A stretch of DNA of 9,759 bases. Origin: Candidatus Binataceae bacterium (GTDB lineage Bacteria > Desulfobacterota > Binatia > Binatales > Binataceae). Location: positions 1-9,759 of the forward strand of contig JASHZA010000257.1 in NCBI GenBank assembly GCA_030042765.1, written 5' to 3'. A model generated the notes under the pieces. That model was given only the letters and a program-made list of their open reading frames with translations, did not search any database and was not told the DNA's origin. Shown here piece by piece: positions 1-7,934 of the stretch. Each line of letters starts with the position of its first letter. Positions within the stretch are counted from its first letter, which is position 1. A program made the translations under genes and the position numbers.

Positions 1-2647
<2,647 letters not shown>

Positions 2648-2653
2648 TGACTA

Positions 2654-2659
2654 CCTCTC
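2654..2659 (-). promoter_or_regulatory. Ribosome binding site of rpoB
   Basis: GAGAGG lies six bases upstream of the ATG at 2647 and supports that start. The encoded N-terminus ([20 protein letters not shown]) is a normal beta-subunit beginning. Confidence 0.7.
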
Positions 2660-2698
2660 GCGGCGAACGCCTCGGCGGCGCCGCACCGTCAAGCAATC

Positions 2699-2733
2699 AG
2701 AATCGAAAGGCGCGCCGCATCCCGCCGCGCGCC
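2699..2733 (-). terminator. Attenuator-like hairpin between rplL and rpoB
   Basis: On the minus strand GGCGCGC (2733-2727) and GCGCGCC (2715-2709) form a 7 bp all-GC stem with an 11-base loop, followed by TTTCGATTCT. The U tract is only three long and then broken, so full termination is unlikely; partial termination fits better. E. coli has a partial attenuator in the same rplL-rpoB gap that lowers rpoBC expression relative to the ribosomal genes. The hairpin is seen in sequence; its role is inferred by analogy. Confidence 0.4.
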
Positions 2734-2807
2734 CATCTTGCCTTCCAACCATTTTTTCACGACGCATCGCCGCGAACACGGAAATCCCGCATTCGCCACC
2801 ACCAACC

Positions 2808-2836
2808 ACGATTTGCCGCCGGAACCTGTGTGTCAA
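2808..2836 (-). promoter_or_regulatory. Weak candidate internal promoter for rpoB
   Basis: A perfect TTGACA (2836-2831) is followed after 17 bp by AATCGT (2813-2808), which matches TATAAT at only three of six positions. The location, just after the rplL stop, would allow separate rpoBC transcription. The poor -10 makes this doubtful. Confidence 0.15.
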
Positions 2837-2850
2837 AAACCCGCCGGCTC

Positions 2851-3246
2851 CTACTTCAACTCGACCGCGCCCCCAACTTCTTCGAGTTTCTTTTTGATCT
2901 CCTCGGCTTCGGCCTTGGCGATGCCTTCCTTAACCGCCTTCGGTGCACCGTCGACCAGGTCCTTGGCCTCTTTGAGGCCGAGTCCGGTAAGTTCGCGCAC
3001 TACCTTGATAACCTGGATCTTTTTGTCACCAGCAGCAGTCAACATCACGGTGAATTCGTCTTTTTCCGGCGCCGCCGCCGCCGCGCCACCCGCAGTCGGA
3101 GCCGCAGCCGCCATCGCCACCGGGGCCGCCGCCGACACGCCGAGTTCCTGTTCCAGCTCTTTAACCAAAGCTGCGGCCTCGATCAGGCTCAGATTCTTGA
3201 GATACTCCTTTACCTGATCGCGGTTTAGTGCTGCTGCTTCTGACAT
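2851..3246 (-). CDS. rplL: Ribosomal protein bL12 (L7/L12)
   Basis: Stalk protein of the 50S subunit. It is present as dimers bound to the L10 C-terminal tail and recruits and activates the translational GTPases. The 131 residues show the family layout: an N-terminal dimerisation helix hairpin (about 1-37), a flexible Ala/Pro/Gly hinge (about 38-60, unusually Ala-rich), and the C-terminal factor-binding domain (61-131) with [20 protein letters not shown] and the following DLVDGAPK. The ATG at 3246 has AAGGAG ten bases upstream. It lies 125 bp downstream of rplJ and 203 bp upstream of rpoB, the standard order. The higher stoichiometry of L12 relative to the other stalk proteins fits this well-formed ribosome binding site. 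Identity is secure. Confidence 0.97.
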   Translation of the reverse strand: MSEAAALNRDQVKEYLKNLSLIEAAALVKELEQELGVSAAAPVAMAAAAPTAGGAAAAAPEKDEFTVMLTAAGDKKIQVIKVVRELTGLGLKEAKDLVDGAPKAVKEGIAKAEAEEIKKKLEEVGGAVELK

Positions 3247-3256
3247 TTGCCTCTAG

Positions 3257-3262
3257 CTCCTT
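3257..3262 (-). promoter_or_regulatory. Ribosome binding site of rplL
   Basis: AAGGAG lies ten bases upstream of the rplL ATG. It is the strongest Shine-Dalgarno among the ribosomal protein genes in this window, consistent with the need for several L12 copies per ribosome. Confidence 0.65.
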
Positions 3263-3371
3263 GTCCTTCACGGCTGTGGGCGAGACGTGTGAGCCCCTTG
3301 AGCCGAATACTTGTCCTAATGACTGCCGAAAGCTCCCGTTTCCGAATCCTCGTTGAATGGCTGGCGTGACG

Positions 3372-3923
3372 TCAGACCTGCTCCGTCGAGACCGGTGCCG
3401 GCGCCGCGGCACCAACTTTCTTGCCGATTGCGTCGACTACTCGCGCCATCGCTGAGCCCGGCTCGTTCAGAAGCCGCGCCAGTCGTGTCGCCGGCGCCTG
3501 CAGGAGTCCGAGCAATTGCGCGAAGATCACTTCGCGCGGCGGCAGCGCCGCCATAGCCGAAATCTCCTCTGCGGTGAGCGGCTTCCCTTCGAGCACACCC
3601 CCGCGCAGCTTAAACTTGTCGCCGAAGTCCTTGAAGGAGATTACCGTCTTGGCTAGTTCGATCGGGTCCGCGTAGCTGACGATAAGCCCGACCGGACCGC
3701 CGAGCTGCTCCTCTAGCGCCGAGAATTTGGTGTCTTTGAGCGCACGACGCAACAGAGTGTTTTTCGCCACCCGGAATTCCCCACGCGCTGCGCGGATTCG
3801 CCGGCGCATATCGTCCGATTCTCCTGCGGTCATCCCCTTGTATTCCGAAACCAGCGCGATACTCGCCCGGCTGAAATTTTCCGCCAGCCGCGCAACCATC
3901 GCGCCTTTCTGTTCTTTTCTCAT
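3372..3923 (-). CDS. rplJ: Ribosomal protein uL10
   Basis: L10 anchors the L12 dimers to 23S rRNA at the stalk base. I chose the ATG at 3923 (183 residues, MRKEQKGAMVARLAENFSRA) because L10 proteins typically begin at this point with a charged helix. An in-frame TTG at 3944 would add seven residues but has no ribosome binding site, while GTGAG precedes the ATG. The globular RNA-binding domain covers about 1-130, with ALVSEYKGMTAGE (23-35) and FRVAKNTLLRRAL (50-62) as recognisable family segments. The helical L12-binding tail follows, and the end is Ala/Pro-rich. The gene is 29 bp downstream of rplA and 125 bp upstream of rplL. L10 commonly represses its own mRNA through a leader, but the gap here is too short for a classical one. 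Confidence 0.96.
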   Translation of the reverse strand: MRKEQKGAMVARLAENFSRASIALVSEYKGMTAGESDDMRRRIRAARGEFRVAKNTLLRRALKDTKFSALEEQLGGPVGLIVSYADPIELAKTVISFKDFGDKFKLRGGVLEGKPLTAEEISAMAALPPREVIFAQLLGLLQAPATRLARLLNEPGSAMARVVDAIGKKVGAAAPAPVSTEQV

Positions 3924-3952
3924 TGCAAGCTCACTAAGCCCCAAATGCTCGT

Positions 3953-4663
3953 TCAGGCGGCCGCCGCAACGGTCCGCGCGGCGCTCGCGGTGTCGACTTT
4001 CACCCCAGGGCCCATCGTCGAGGAAACCGCCACGCCCTTGACGTAATTGCCCTTGGCAGTCGAGGGCTTCGAACGGAGTATCGCCGCCAGCAGCGCATGG
4101 GCATTCTCCGCCAGCTTCGCTTCTCCGAAACTGACCTTGCCAATCCGGGCATGCACTACCCCGGCCTTGTCTACACGGTAGTCAACCTTCCCCGCTTTGA
4201 CTTCCTGCACCGCCTTGGTCACCTCGAAGGTAACGGTGCCGACACGCGGATTGGGCATCAAGCCGCGAGGTCCCAGAATCTTTCCGATCCGGCCAACCGC
4301 TCCCATGATATCGGGCGTCGCGATCACGCGGTCGAAGTCGAGCCAGTTCTCTTCCTGGATCCTCTTGATCAGGTCCTCACTACCGACAAAGTCCGCGCCC
4401 GCCTCGCGCGCTTCGCGCTCCTTTTCGCCCTTGGCCAGCACCAGTACGCGCGGCACCTTACCCGTGCCGTTAGGCAACACGACCGTGCCCCGTACGTTCT
4501 GATCGGCCTGGCGGGGATCGACGCCAAGCCGCACCGCCATCTCGACCGTTTCGTCGAACTTCGCCACCTTGTTTGCGACCACCAGCTTGAGCGCTTCTTC
4601 GAGCCCGTAGCGCTTTTGCCGGTCCACGTTCTTCGCGGCTTCTTTGTATTTCTTGCCTGCCAT
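3953..4663 (-). CDS. rplA: Ribosomal protein uL1
   Basis: L1 forms the mobile L1 arm beside the E site and moves deacylated tRNA out of the ribosome. In many bacteria it also represses the rplK-rplA mRNA. The length of 236 residues is typical. The signature [20 protein letters not shown] lies at 124-143. Domain I is formed by both termini (for example [20 protein letters not shown], 44-63), and domain II lies in the middle. The end is an alanine run. The ATG at 4663 is only 13 bp after the rplK stop, so translational coupling is likely; no strong Shine-Dalgarno is visible. The gene sits in the conserved rplK-rplA-rplJ-rplL order. Confidence 0.97.
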   Translation of the reverse strand: MAGKKYKEAAKNVDRQKRYGLEEALKLVVANKVAKFDETVEMAVRLGVDPRQADQNVRGTVVLPNGTGKVPRVLVLAKGEKEREAREAGADFVGSEDLIKRIQEENWLDFDRVIATPDIMGAVGRIGKILGPRGLMPNPRVGTVTFEVTKAVQEVKAGKVDYRVDKAGVVHARIGKVSFGEAKLAENAHALLAAILRSKPSTAKGNYVKGVAVSSTMGPGVKVDTASAARTVAAAA

Positions 4664-4676
4664 GGCGGCTCTCGCC

Positions 4677-5102
4677 CTATTCGGTAACGTCCAGTCCCAT
4701 CGAACGAGCCGTACCCTCGACGGTCCGGATCGCTGCTTCGAGATCTTTCGCCGTCAGGTCCTTGACCTTGGTCTTGGCGATTTCTTCCACCTGCTTCTTC
4801 GAGACTTTGCCGACTTTGTTCTTGTTCGGCGTCGGCGATCCCTTTTCCACCCCGGCCGCCTTCAATAGCAGAACCGAAGCCGGGGGACTTTTGGTTACAA
4901 AAGTAAACGAACGGTCTGCGTAGACCGTCACGATCACCGGAATGGTCAACCCCTGCATGGCCTGGGTCTGCGCGTTGAACGCCTTGCAGAACTCCATAAT
5001 ATTCACGCCGCGCTGTCCGAGCGCCGGACCCACCGGCGGAGAGGGATTAGCCGCCCCTGCGGGAATCTGAAGCTTTATCTGTCCCGTAACCTTTTTAGCC
5101 AT
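4677..5102 (-). CDS. rplK: Ribosomal protein uL11
   Basis: L11 binds the GTPase-associated centre of 23S rRNA with L10, takes part in factor-dependent GTP hydrolysis, and is required for RelA-type sensing of uncharged tRNA. At 141 residues it has the standard length. The N-terminal domain carries the proline-rich linker segment [20 protein letters not shown] (14-33), the region where thiostrepton-resistance mutations fall. The C-terminal RNA-binding domain has KAAGVEKGS and [18 protein letters not shown]. The ATG at 5102 begins [16 protein letters not shown], as expected. The gene follows nusG after 83 bp, which contains a small hairpin that may matter for regulation, and precedes rplA by 13 bp. 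Confidence 0.98.
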   Translation of the reverse strand: MAKKVTGQIKLQIPAGAANPSPPVGPALGQRGVNIMEFCKAFNAQTQAMQGLTIPVIVTVYADRSFTFVTKSPPASVLLLKAAGVEKGSPTPNKNKVGKVSKKQVEEIAKTKVKDLTAKDLEAAIRTVEGTARSMGLDVTE

Positions 5103-5139
5103 CGCTCTTGCCGTTCGCGCAACTTAAAACCGCCGCTGG

Positions 5140-5152
5140 ACGGAACTCCCGT
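5140..5152 (-). promoter_or_regulatory. Small hairpin in the rplK leader, possible L1 operator
   Basis: On the minus strand ACGG-GAGTT-CCGT forms a 4 bp stem with a 5-base loop, 37 bases upstream of the rplK ATG in the nusG-rplK gap. L1 is known to repress its own operon by binding a structured leader with a G-rich loop just upstream of rplK. The position fits, but I cannot match the full L1 consensus, so this is only a candidate. Confidence 0.2.
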
Positions 5153-5185
5153 ATTCGGAAGACCCGGGTGGATCGGCCGCCGAAA

Positions 5186-5755
5186 TTACGACTTCTCTAC
5201 CTGCACAAAATCCAGTTCGACCGGAGTGGCGCGGCCGAAGATCGAGATGAGCACTCGAACCTTCCCCTTTTCCGGGCGGACTTCCTCGACGGTGCCGTTG
5301 AAATCCTGGAAGGGTCCGTCGATTACTTTTATCGCTTCGCCGACCTCGAATAGGACCTTGGGCTTGGGCCGCAAGGCCCCCTCCTCCATCTGCGCCTTTA
5401 TTGCCAGAACTTCCGACTCGGACACCTCCGGCGGCGTCGTCGAATGACCGACGAACCCGGTTATCTTGGGTGTTTCCTTGACGACGTGCCAAGTCTCGTC
5501 GTCCAACTCCATGTTGACAAAGATGTAACCCGGAAAGAATTTGCGGCTCGAGACTCTGCGCTGCCCGCCTTTGCCCAACTCCTGCACCCGCTCGACCGGC
5601 ACCACGATGTCACCGATCTTGTGCTCCATCTTAAGCGCGCGCACCCGCTCCTCAAGGGCAGCCTTAGCCTTTTGCTCGTAGCCAGAGTAGGTATGAACCA
5701 CATACCATCTCTTGCCTGATGAACTCCCGGTCTCCGCAGTCGCTGCTTCTGCCAT
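5186..5755 (-). CDS. nusG: Transcription termination/antitermination factor NusG
   Basis: NusG binds the clamp of transcribing RNA polymerase through its N-terminal domain. Through the KOW domain it contacts Rho or ribosomal protein S10, coupling transcription to translation. The protein has 189 residues. After a short Ala/Ser/Thr-rich extension (1-14), the NGN domain spans about 16-125 with RWYVVHTYSGYE (16-27) and KFFPGYIFV (72-80). The KOW domain spans about 136-187 with VGEAIKVIDGPFQDFNGTV and SIFGRATPVELDFVQVEK. Start at ATG 5755 has AAAGGG six bases upstream. It lies 66 bp downstream of secE and 83 bp upstream of rplK, the classical secE-nusG-rplK order. There is no large insertion in the NGN domain, unlike some NusG proteins. 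Confidence 0.98.
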   Translation of the reverse strand: MAEAATAETGSSSGKRWYVVHTYSGYEQKAKAALEERVRALKMEHKIGDIVVPVERVQELGKGGQRRVSSRKFFPGYIFVNMELDDETWHVVKETPKITGFVGHSTTPPEVSESEVLAIKAQMEEGALRPKPKVLFEVGEAIKVIDGPFQDFNGTVEEVRPEKGKVRVLISIFGRATPVELDFVQVEKS

Positions 5756-5821
5756 TTGCGGCCCTTTGCCCTAAAACCCCGGACTTACGACGCTCCTACT
5801 TGCCCTCTCCTCCAGTCTGGC

Positions 5822-6028
5822 CTACTGGGTGATCAACCAGTGTACCCCCCGTGTCGCCGCCATATCAGTCAGGCCCAGCCATAAGGACAGTACGATCGAC
5901 AGGACCACAACCACCACCGTCGCCTGCGCCGTTTCGCGCGCCGACGGGAAATGGACTTTGGACAGCTCGGTCCAGGATTCCTGGACAAAACTGACGGCCT
6001 GATCGAGGTAACTCTTTAGATTATCCAC
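5822..6028 (-). CDS. secE: Protein translocase subunit SecE (single-membrane-helix form)
   Basis: SecE clamps the two halves of SecY in the inner-membrane SecYEG channel. The start is GTG at 6028; AAAGG lies nine bases upstream, and no ATG is available in frame before the tRNA-Trp gene. The product has 68 residues. The amphipathic surface helix carries the family signature ESWTELSKVHFPSARETAQA (17-36), followed by one membrane helix at about 37-54 (TVVVVVLSIVLSLWLGLT). This is the short one-helix form common outside gamma-proteobacteria; the E. coli protein has two extra helices. The gene starts 32 bp after tRNA-Trp and is followed by nusG after 66 bp, so it is probably cotranscribed with both. 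Confidence 0.95.
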   Translation of the reverse strand: MDNLKSYLDQAVSFVQESWTELSKVHFPSARETAQATVVVVVLSIVLSLWLGLTDMAATRGVHWLITQ

Positions 6029-6060
6029 TTTTATATGCCTTTACAAGCGCTCGATTTTTG

Positions 6061-6134
6061 CGGGTCAGGCAGGATTCGAACCTGCAACCCCCGGATTTGG
6101 AGTCCGATGCTCTGCCAATTAGAGCTACTGACCC
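6061..6134 (-). tRNA. tRNA-Trp (anticodon CCA)
   Basis: The acceptor arms GGGTCAG and CTGACCC pair perfectly over 7 bp with discriminator G. The anticodon stem TCGGA/TCCGG encloses the loop CTCCAAA, giving anticodon CCA. The T arm is GCAGG-TTCGAAT-CCTGC. Total length is 74 bases without CCA; the genomic bases that follow are CAA, so CCA must be added after transcription. It lies between rpmG and secE, its usual place in this cluster. Confidence 0.97.
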
Positions 6135-6193
6135 TTCTCGGACCGATTGACCGATCACCGCGTTTTGGCCGCCGGGACCCAGCCCCCTGTCCT

Positions 6194-6346
6194 TCAGACC
6201 TTACTCTCTTTGTGCTGCGTGTGGCTGCGACAACTCGGGCAGAATTTCTTAATCGTGAATTTGTCGGTTTGGCGCTTCTTGTTCTTGGTGGTCGTGTAAT
6301 TGCGCCGTTTACAGCTGTCGCATTGAAGTCCTATCAAGTCTCTCAT
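6194..6346 (-). CDS. rpmG: Ribosomal protein bL33 (zinc-ribbon form)
   Basis: Small protein of the 50S subunit near the E site. The ATG at 6346 opens a 50-codon frame ending at TGA 6196-6194. The product begins [20 protein letters not shown] and ends HTQHKESKV. Cys9/Cys12 and Cys36/Cys39 form two CxxC pairs, the zinc-binding C+ version of the family. TKNKKR and [10 protein letters not shown] are typical bL33 segments, and 50 residues is the usual length. Its position between tRNA-Thr(GGT) and tRNA-Trp agrees with many deltaproteobacterial genomes, except that tuf, normally just upstream, is missing. The upstream sequence GGGAAAAGATA is only a weak ribosome binding site. Presence of the C+ form suggests no need for a zinc-free paralog here, though one could exist elsewhere. 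Confidence 0.95.
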   Translation of the reverse strand: MRDLIGLQCDSCKRRNYTTTKNKKRQTDKFTIKKFCPSCRSHTQHKESKV

Positions 6347-6384
6347 TATCTTTTCCCGCTACCGTCCTAGCGCTGAATCCTCAA

Positions 6385-6457
<73 letters not shown>

Positions 6458-6494
6458 ATATCTCCCTCTTTCACTTATAAGTAAACCAGTGTTT

Positions 6495-6570
6495 TGGAGC
6501 GGGAAACGGGATTCGAACCCGCGACCCCGAGCTTGGAAGGCTCGCGCTCTACCAACTGAGCTATTCCCGC
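6495..6570 (-). tRNA. tRNA-Gly (anticodon TCC), CCA encoded
   Basis: The acceptor GCGGGAA pairs with TTCCCGC; the discriminator T is followed by genomic CCA (6497-6495). The anticodon stem CGAGC/GCTCG encloses CTTCCAA, giving TCC, which reads GGA and GGG. The T arm is GCGGG-TTCGAAT-CCCGT. Length is 76 bases with CCA. It is the counterpart of E. coli glyT in the same cluster. Confidence 0.97.
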
Positions 6571-6591
6571 TCTCCTTCAGACCGCCTAAAT

Positions 6592-6677
6592 TGGTGGAGA
6601 GGGGAGGATTCGAACCTCCGAAGGCATTAGCCGGCAGATTTACAGTCTGCTCCCTTTGGCCGCTCGGGAACCTCTCC
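6592..6677 (-). tRNA. tRNA-Tyr (anticodon GTA), CCA encoded
   Basis: Class II tRNA of 86 bases with a long variable arm. The acceptor GGAGAGG pairs with CCTCTCC; discriminator A is followed by genomic CCA (6594-6592). The anticodon stem GCAGA/TCTGC encloses CTGTAAA, giving GTA. The variable region between anticodon stem and T arm contains CGGCTAATGCCTTCG. It lies between tRNA-Thr(TGT) and tRNA-Gly, as tyrU does in E. coli. Confidence 0.97.
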
Positions 6678-6709
6678 TCGTTCGTGACCGCCTCCGTTTG
6701 GCCGCAGAT

Positions 6710-6781
6710 AGCCGATGGCGAGAATCGAACTCGCAGCCTACTGATTACAAATCAGTTGCTCTACCGTTGAGCTACATCGGC
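6710..6781 (-). tRNA. tRNA-Thr (anticodon TGT)
   Basis: The acceptor GCCGATG pairs with CATCGGC; the discriminator is T. The anticodon stem ACTGA/TCAGT encloses TTTGTAA, giving TGT, which reads ACA and ACG. Length is 72 bases; no CCA is encoded. It is the first tRNA of the cluster and the counterpart of E. coli thrU. Its 5' end is 16 bases from the candidate -10 box of the cluster promoter. Confidence 0.97.
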
Positions 6782-6797
6782 CTAGCAAAATACTCTA

Positions 6798-6824
6798 ATT
6801 ATGCCCCAGATCATCAGGTGTCAA
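6798..6824 (-). promoter_or_regulatory. Candidate sigma70-type promoter of the tRNA-rpmG-secE-nusG-rpl-rpoB cluster
   Basis: A perfect -35 hexamer TTGACA (6824-6819) contains the TGA stop codon of rlmB. After a 15 bp spacer comes CATAAT (6803-6798), matching TATAAT at five of six positions. Transcription would begin about ten bases before the 5' end of tRNA-Thr(TGT), as expected for a stable-RNA promoter. The spacer is shorter than the optimal 17 bp, which may make the promoter dependent on conditions. All downstream gaps up to rplK are 85 bp or less, so this promoter could serve the whole cluster. Confidence 0.5.
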
Positions 6825-7747
6825 GAAACCTCGCCGTTCGGGTAGGCTTCTTGCTTCACGGGCTCGAACCCGCGCCGTCGGGCAAGGTCGAACAATGCGA
6901 CCGCCGACGCCACTGACACGTTGAGAGAAGCAACTCGGCCGTACATCGGGATATTCACGACGAAGTCCACCGTCTTCTTCACGAGGTCGCGCACCCCCTT
7001 GCCCTCGGCACCTACGACCAGCGCCAGCCGCCGGCTTGCGTCAAGCTCGTAAAGCGAGACTTCTCCGTCGGGGGCCAGGGCGGCGGTCCAATATCCTTCA
7101 GCCTTGAGCGCCTCCAGCGTCTGCGCCACATTGCCGCAACGCGCCACTTTCAGATGTACCCATGCCCCCGCGGATGCCTTAACCGCGGCGGGAGTGATCG
7201 GCGACGTACGATCGCGCGCCAGTATTACCGCCCGCACTCCGGCACATTCGGCGGACCGCAGAATCGCTCCCAGGTTGCGCGGGTCGGTCACTCCATCGAT
7301 TAGGATCAAAGGATCGGGTTTCTGTTCGAGAACATCCTCGAGGGGTACGTATGTGTACTCCCGAATCGCAGCGACGATCCCCTGATGGCGTCCCTCGGAC
7401 CCGGCCATTCGACCCATCGCGTCGTCGCCGGCGCTGACTATCTGTCCACCGCTTTCGCGCACGGCGTCGATTTCCCCGCTGAAACGGCCGAGCATCCCGG
7501 CCTTGATGTAGAGCGTCCGAATCGAACCCGGAGACGCCGCTATCAATTCGCGCACCGGCTCGACGCCGAAGATAATCTCCCCTCGCGACCCGTGCTCTTC
7601 CTGCCGCCCGTGCTGCCGTGGCTGGCCTTGATGCTGACGGTGCGGATGAACGCCCAGTGCCGTCTTGCCATGCGGAGCACCCGGAGGTAGCGCAGACTGC
7701 GGCGGCGAGGAGTGGGAGCGATGATGCCGGGGACGGCGATTTCTCAT
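6821..7747 (-). CDS. rlmB: 23S rRNA 2'-O-ribose methyltransferase of the RlmB/TrmH (SPOUT) family
   Basis: SPOUT-class methyltransferase that transfers a methyl group from S-adenosylmethionine to a ribose 2'-OH. The RlmB subgroup modifies a guanosine in the 23S peptidyl-transferase region (G2251 in E. coli). I chose ATG 7747 (308 residues); a TTG three codons upstream is less likely. The substrate-binding L30e-like domain starts at IIFGVEPVRELI (58-69). Motif 1 is DPRNLGAILRSAECAG (155-170) with catalytic-type Asn158 and Arg164, motif 2 is LVVGAEGKGV (243-252), and motif 3 is IPMYGRVASLNVSVASAVAL (266-285), which forms part of the knot. Residues 2-56 are a basic His/Arg/Gln/Pro-rich extension absent from E. 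coli RlmB. The gene ends 39 bp before tRNA-Thr(TGT). Exact substrate is inferred; another TrmH-group target is possible. Confidence 0.88.
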   Translation of the reverse strand: MRNRRPRHHRSHSSPPQSALPPGAPHGKTALGVHPHRQHQGQPRQHGRQEEHGSRGEIIFGVEPVRELIAASPGSIRTLYIKAGMLGRFSGEIDAVRESGGQIVSAGDDAMGRMAGSEGRHQGIVAAIREYTYVPLEDVLEQKPDPLILIDGVTDPRNLGAILRSAECAGVRAVILARDRTSPITPAAVKASAGAWVHLKVARCGNVAQTLEALKAEGYWTAALAPDGEVSLYELDASRRLALVVGAEGKGVRDLVKKTVDFVVNIPMYGRVASLNVSVASAVALFDLARRRGFEPVKQEAYPNGEVS

Positions 7748-7755
7748 TGCACGCA

Positions 7756-7761
7756 ATCATA
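7756..7761 (-). promoter_or_regulatory. Possible -10 box close to the rlmB start
   Basis: TATGAT matches TATAAT at five of six positions and lies eight bases upstream of the rlmB ATG. No good -35 is present 16-18 bp upstream. If used, transcription would begin at or just before the ATG, giving a nearly leaderless mRNA, which would fit the lack of a Shine-Dalgarno there. Weak evidence. Confidence 0.2.
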
Positions 7762-7876
7762 ACGCGTCCGCGCCGATCCGCGAACTGGCGCTGCGATGCT
7801 TATTCACAGACGAGTCCGCGAGACGCCGCTTCACGATCCTCGCTGACTGAGCCCGAGCCTTTTTCCTTTTTCAGAA

Positions 7877-7904
7877 TTGAAAAACTCGGCGAGGAGTCTA
7901 CACT
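7877..7904 (+). promoter_or_regulatory. Candidate promoter of lptF-lptG
   Basis: TTGAAA (7877-7882, five of six matches to TTGACA) is followed after 16 bp by TACACT (7899-7904, four of six matches to TATAAT). Transcription would begin near 7911, leaving about 24 untranslated bases before the lptF GTG at 7935. It lies in the 187 bp divergent gap between rlmB and lptF; nothing else recognisable is in that gap. Confidence 0.35.
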
Positions 7905-7934
7905 GATGAAACGGCGCCGCTGCGCTCGCTTGCT

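Noticed and set aside
3924..3944. TTG at 3944 as the start of rplJ
   Set aside because: It would add seven residues without a ribosome binding site; ATG 3923 gives the normal L10 N-terminus.
7859..7872. T-rich stretch before lptF as a terminator
   Set aside because: The adjacent GC-rich sequence forms no convincing hairpin, and no plus-strand gene ends upstream of it.
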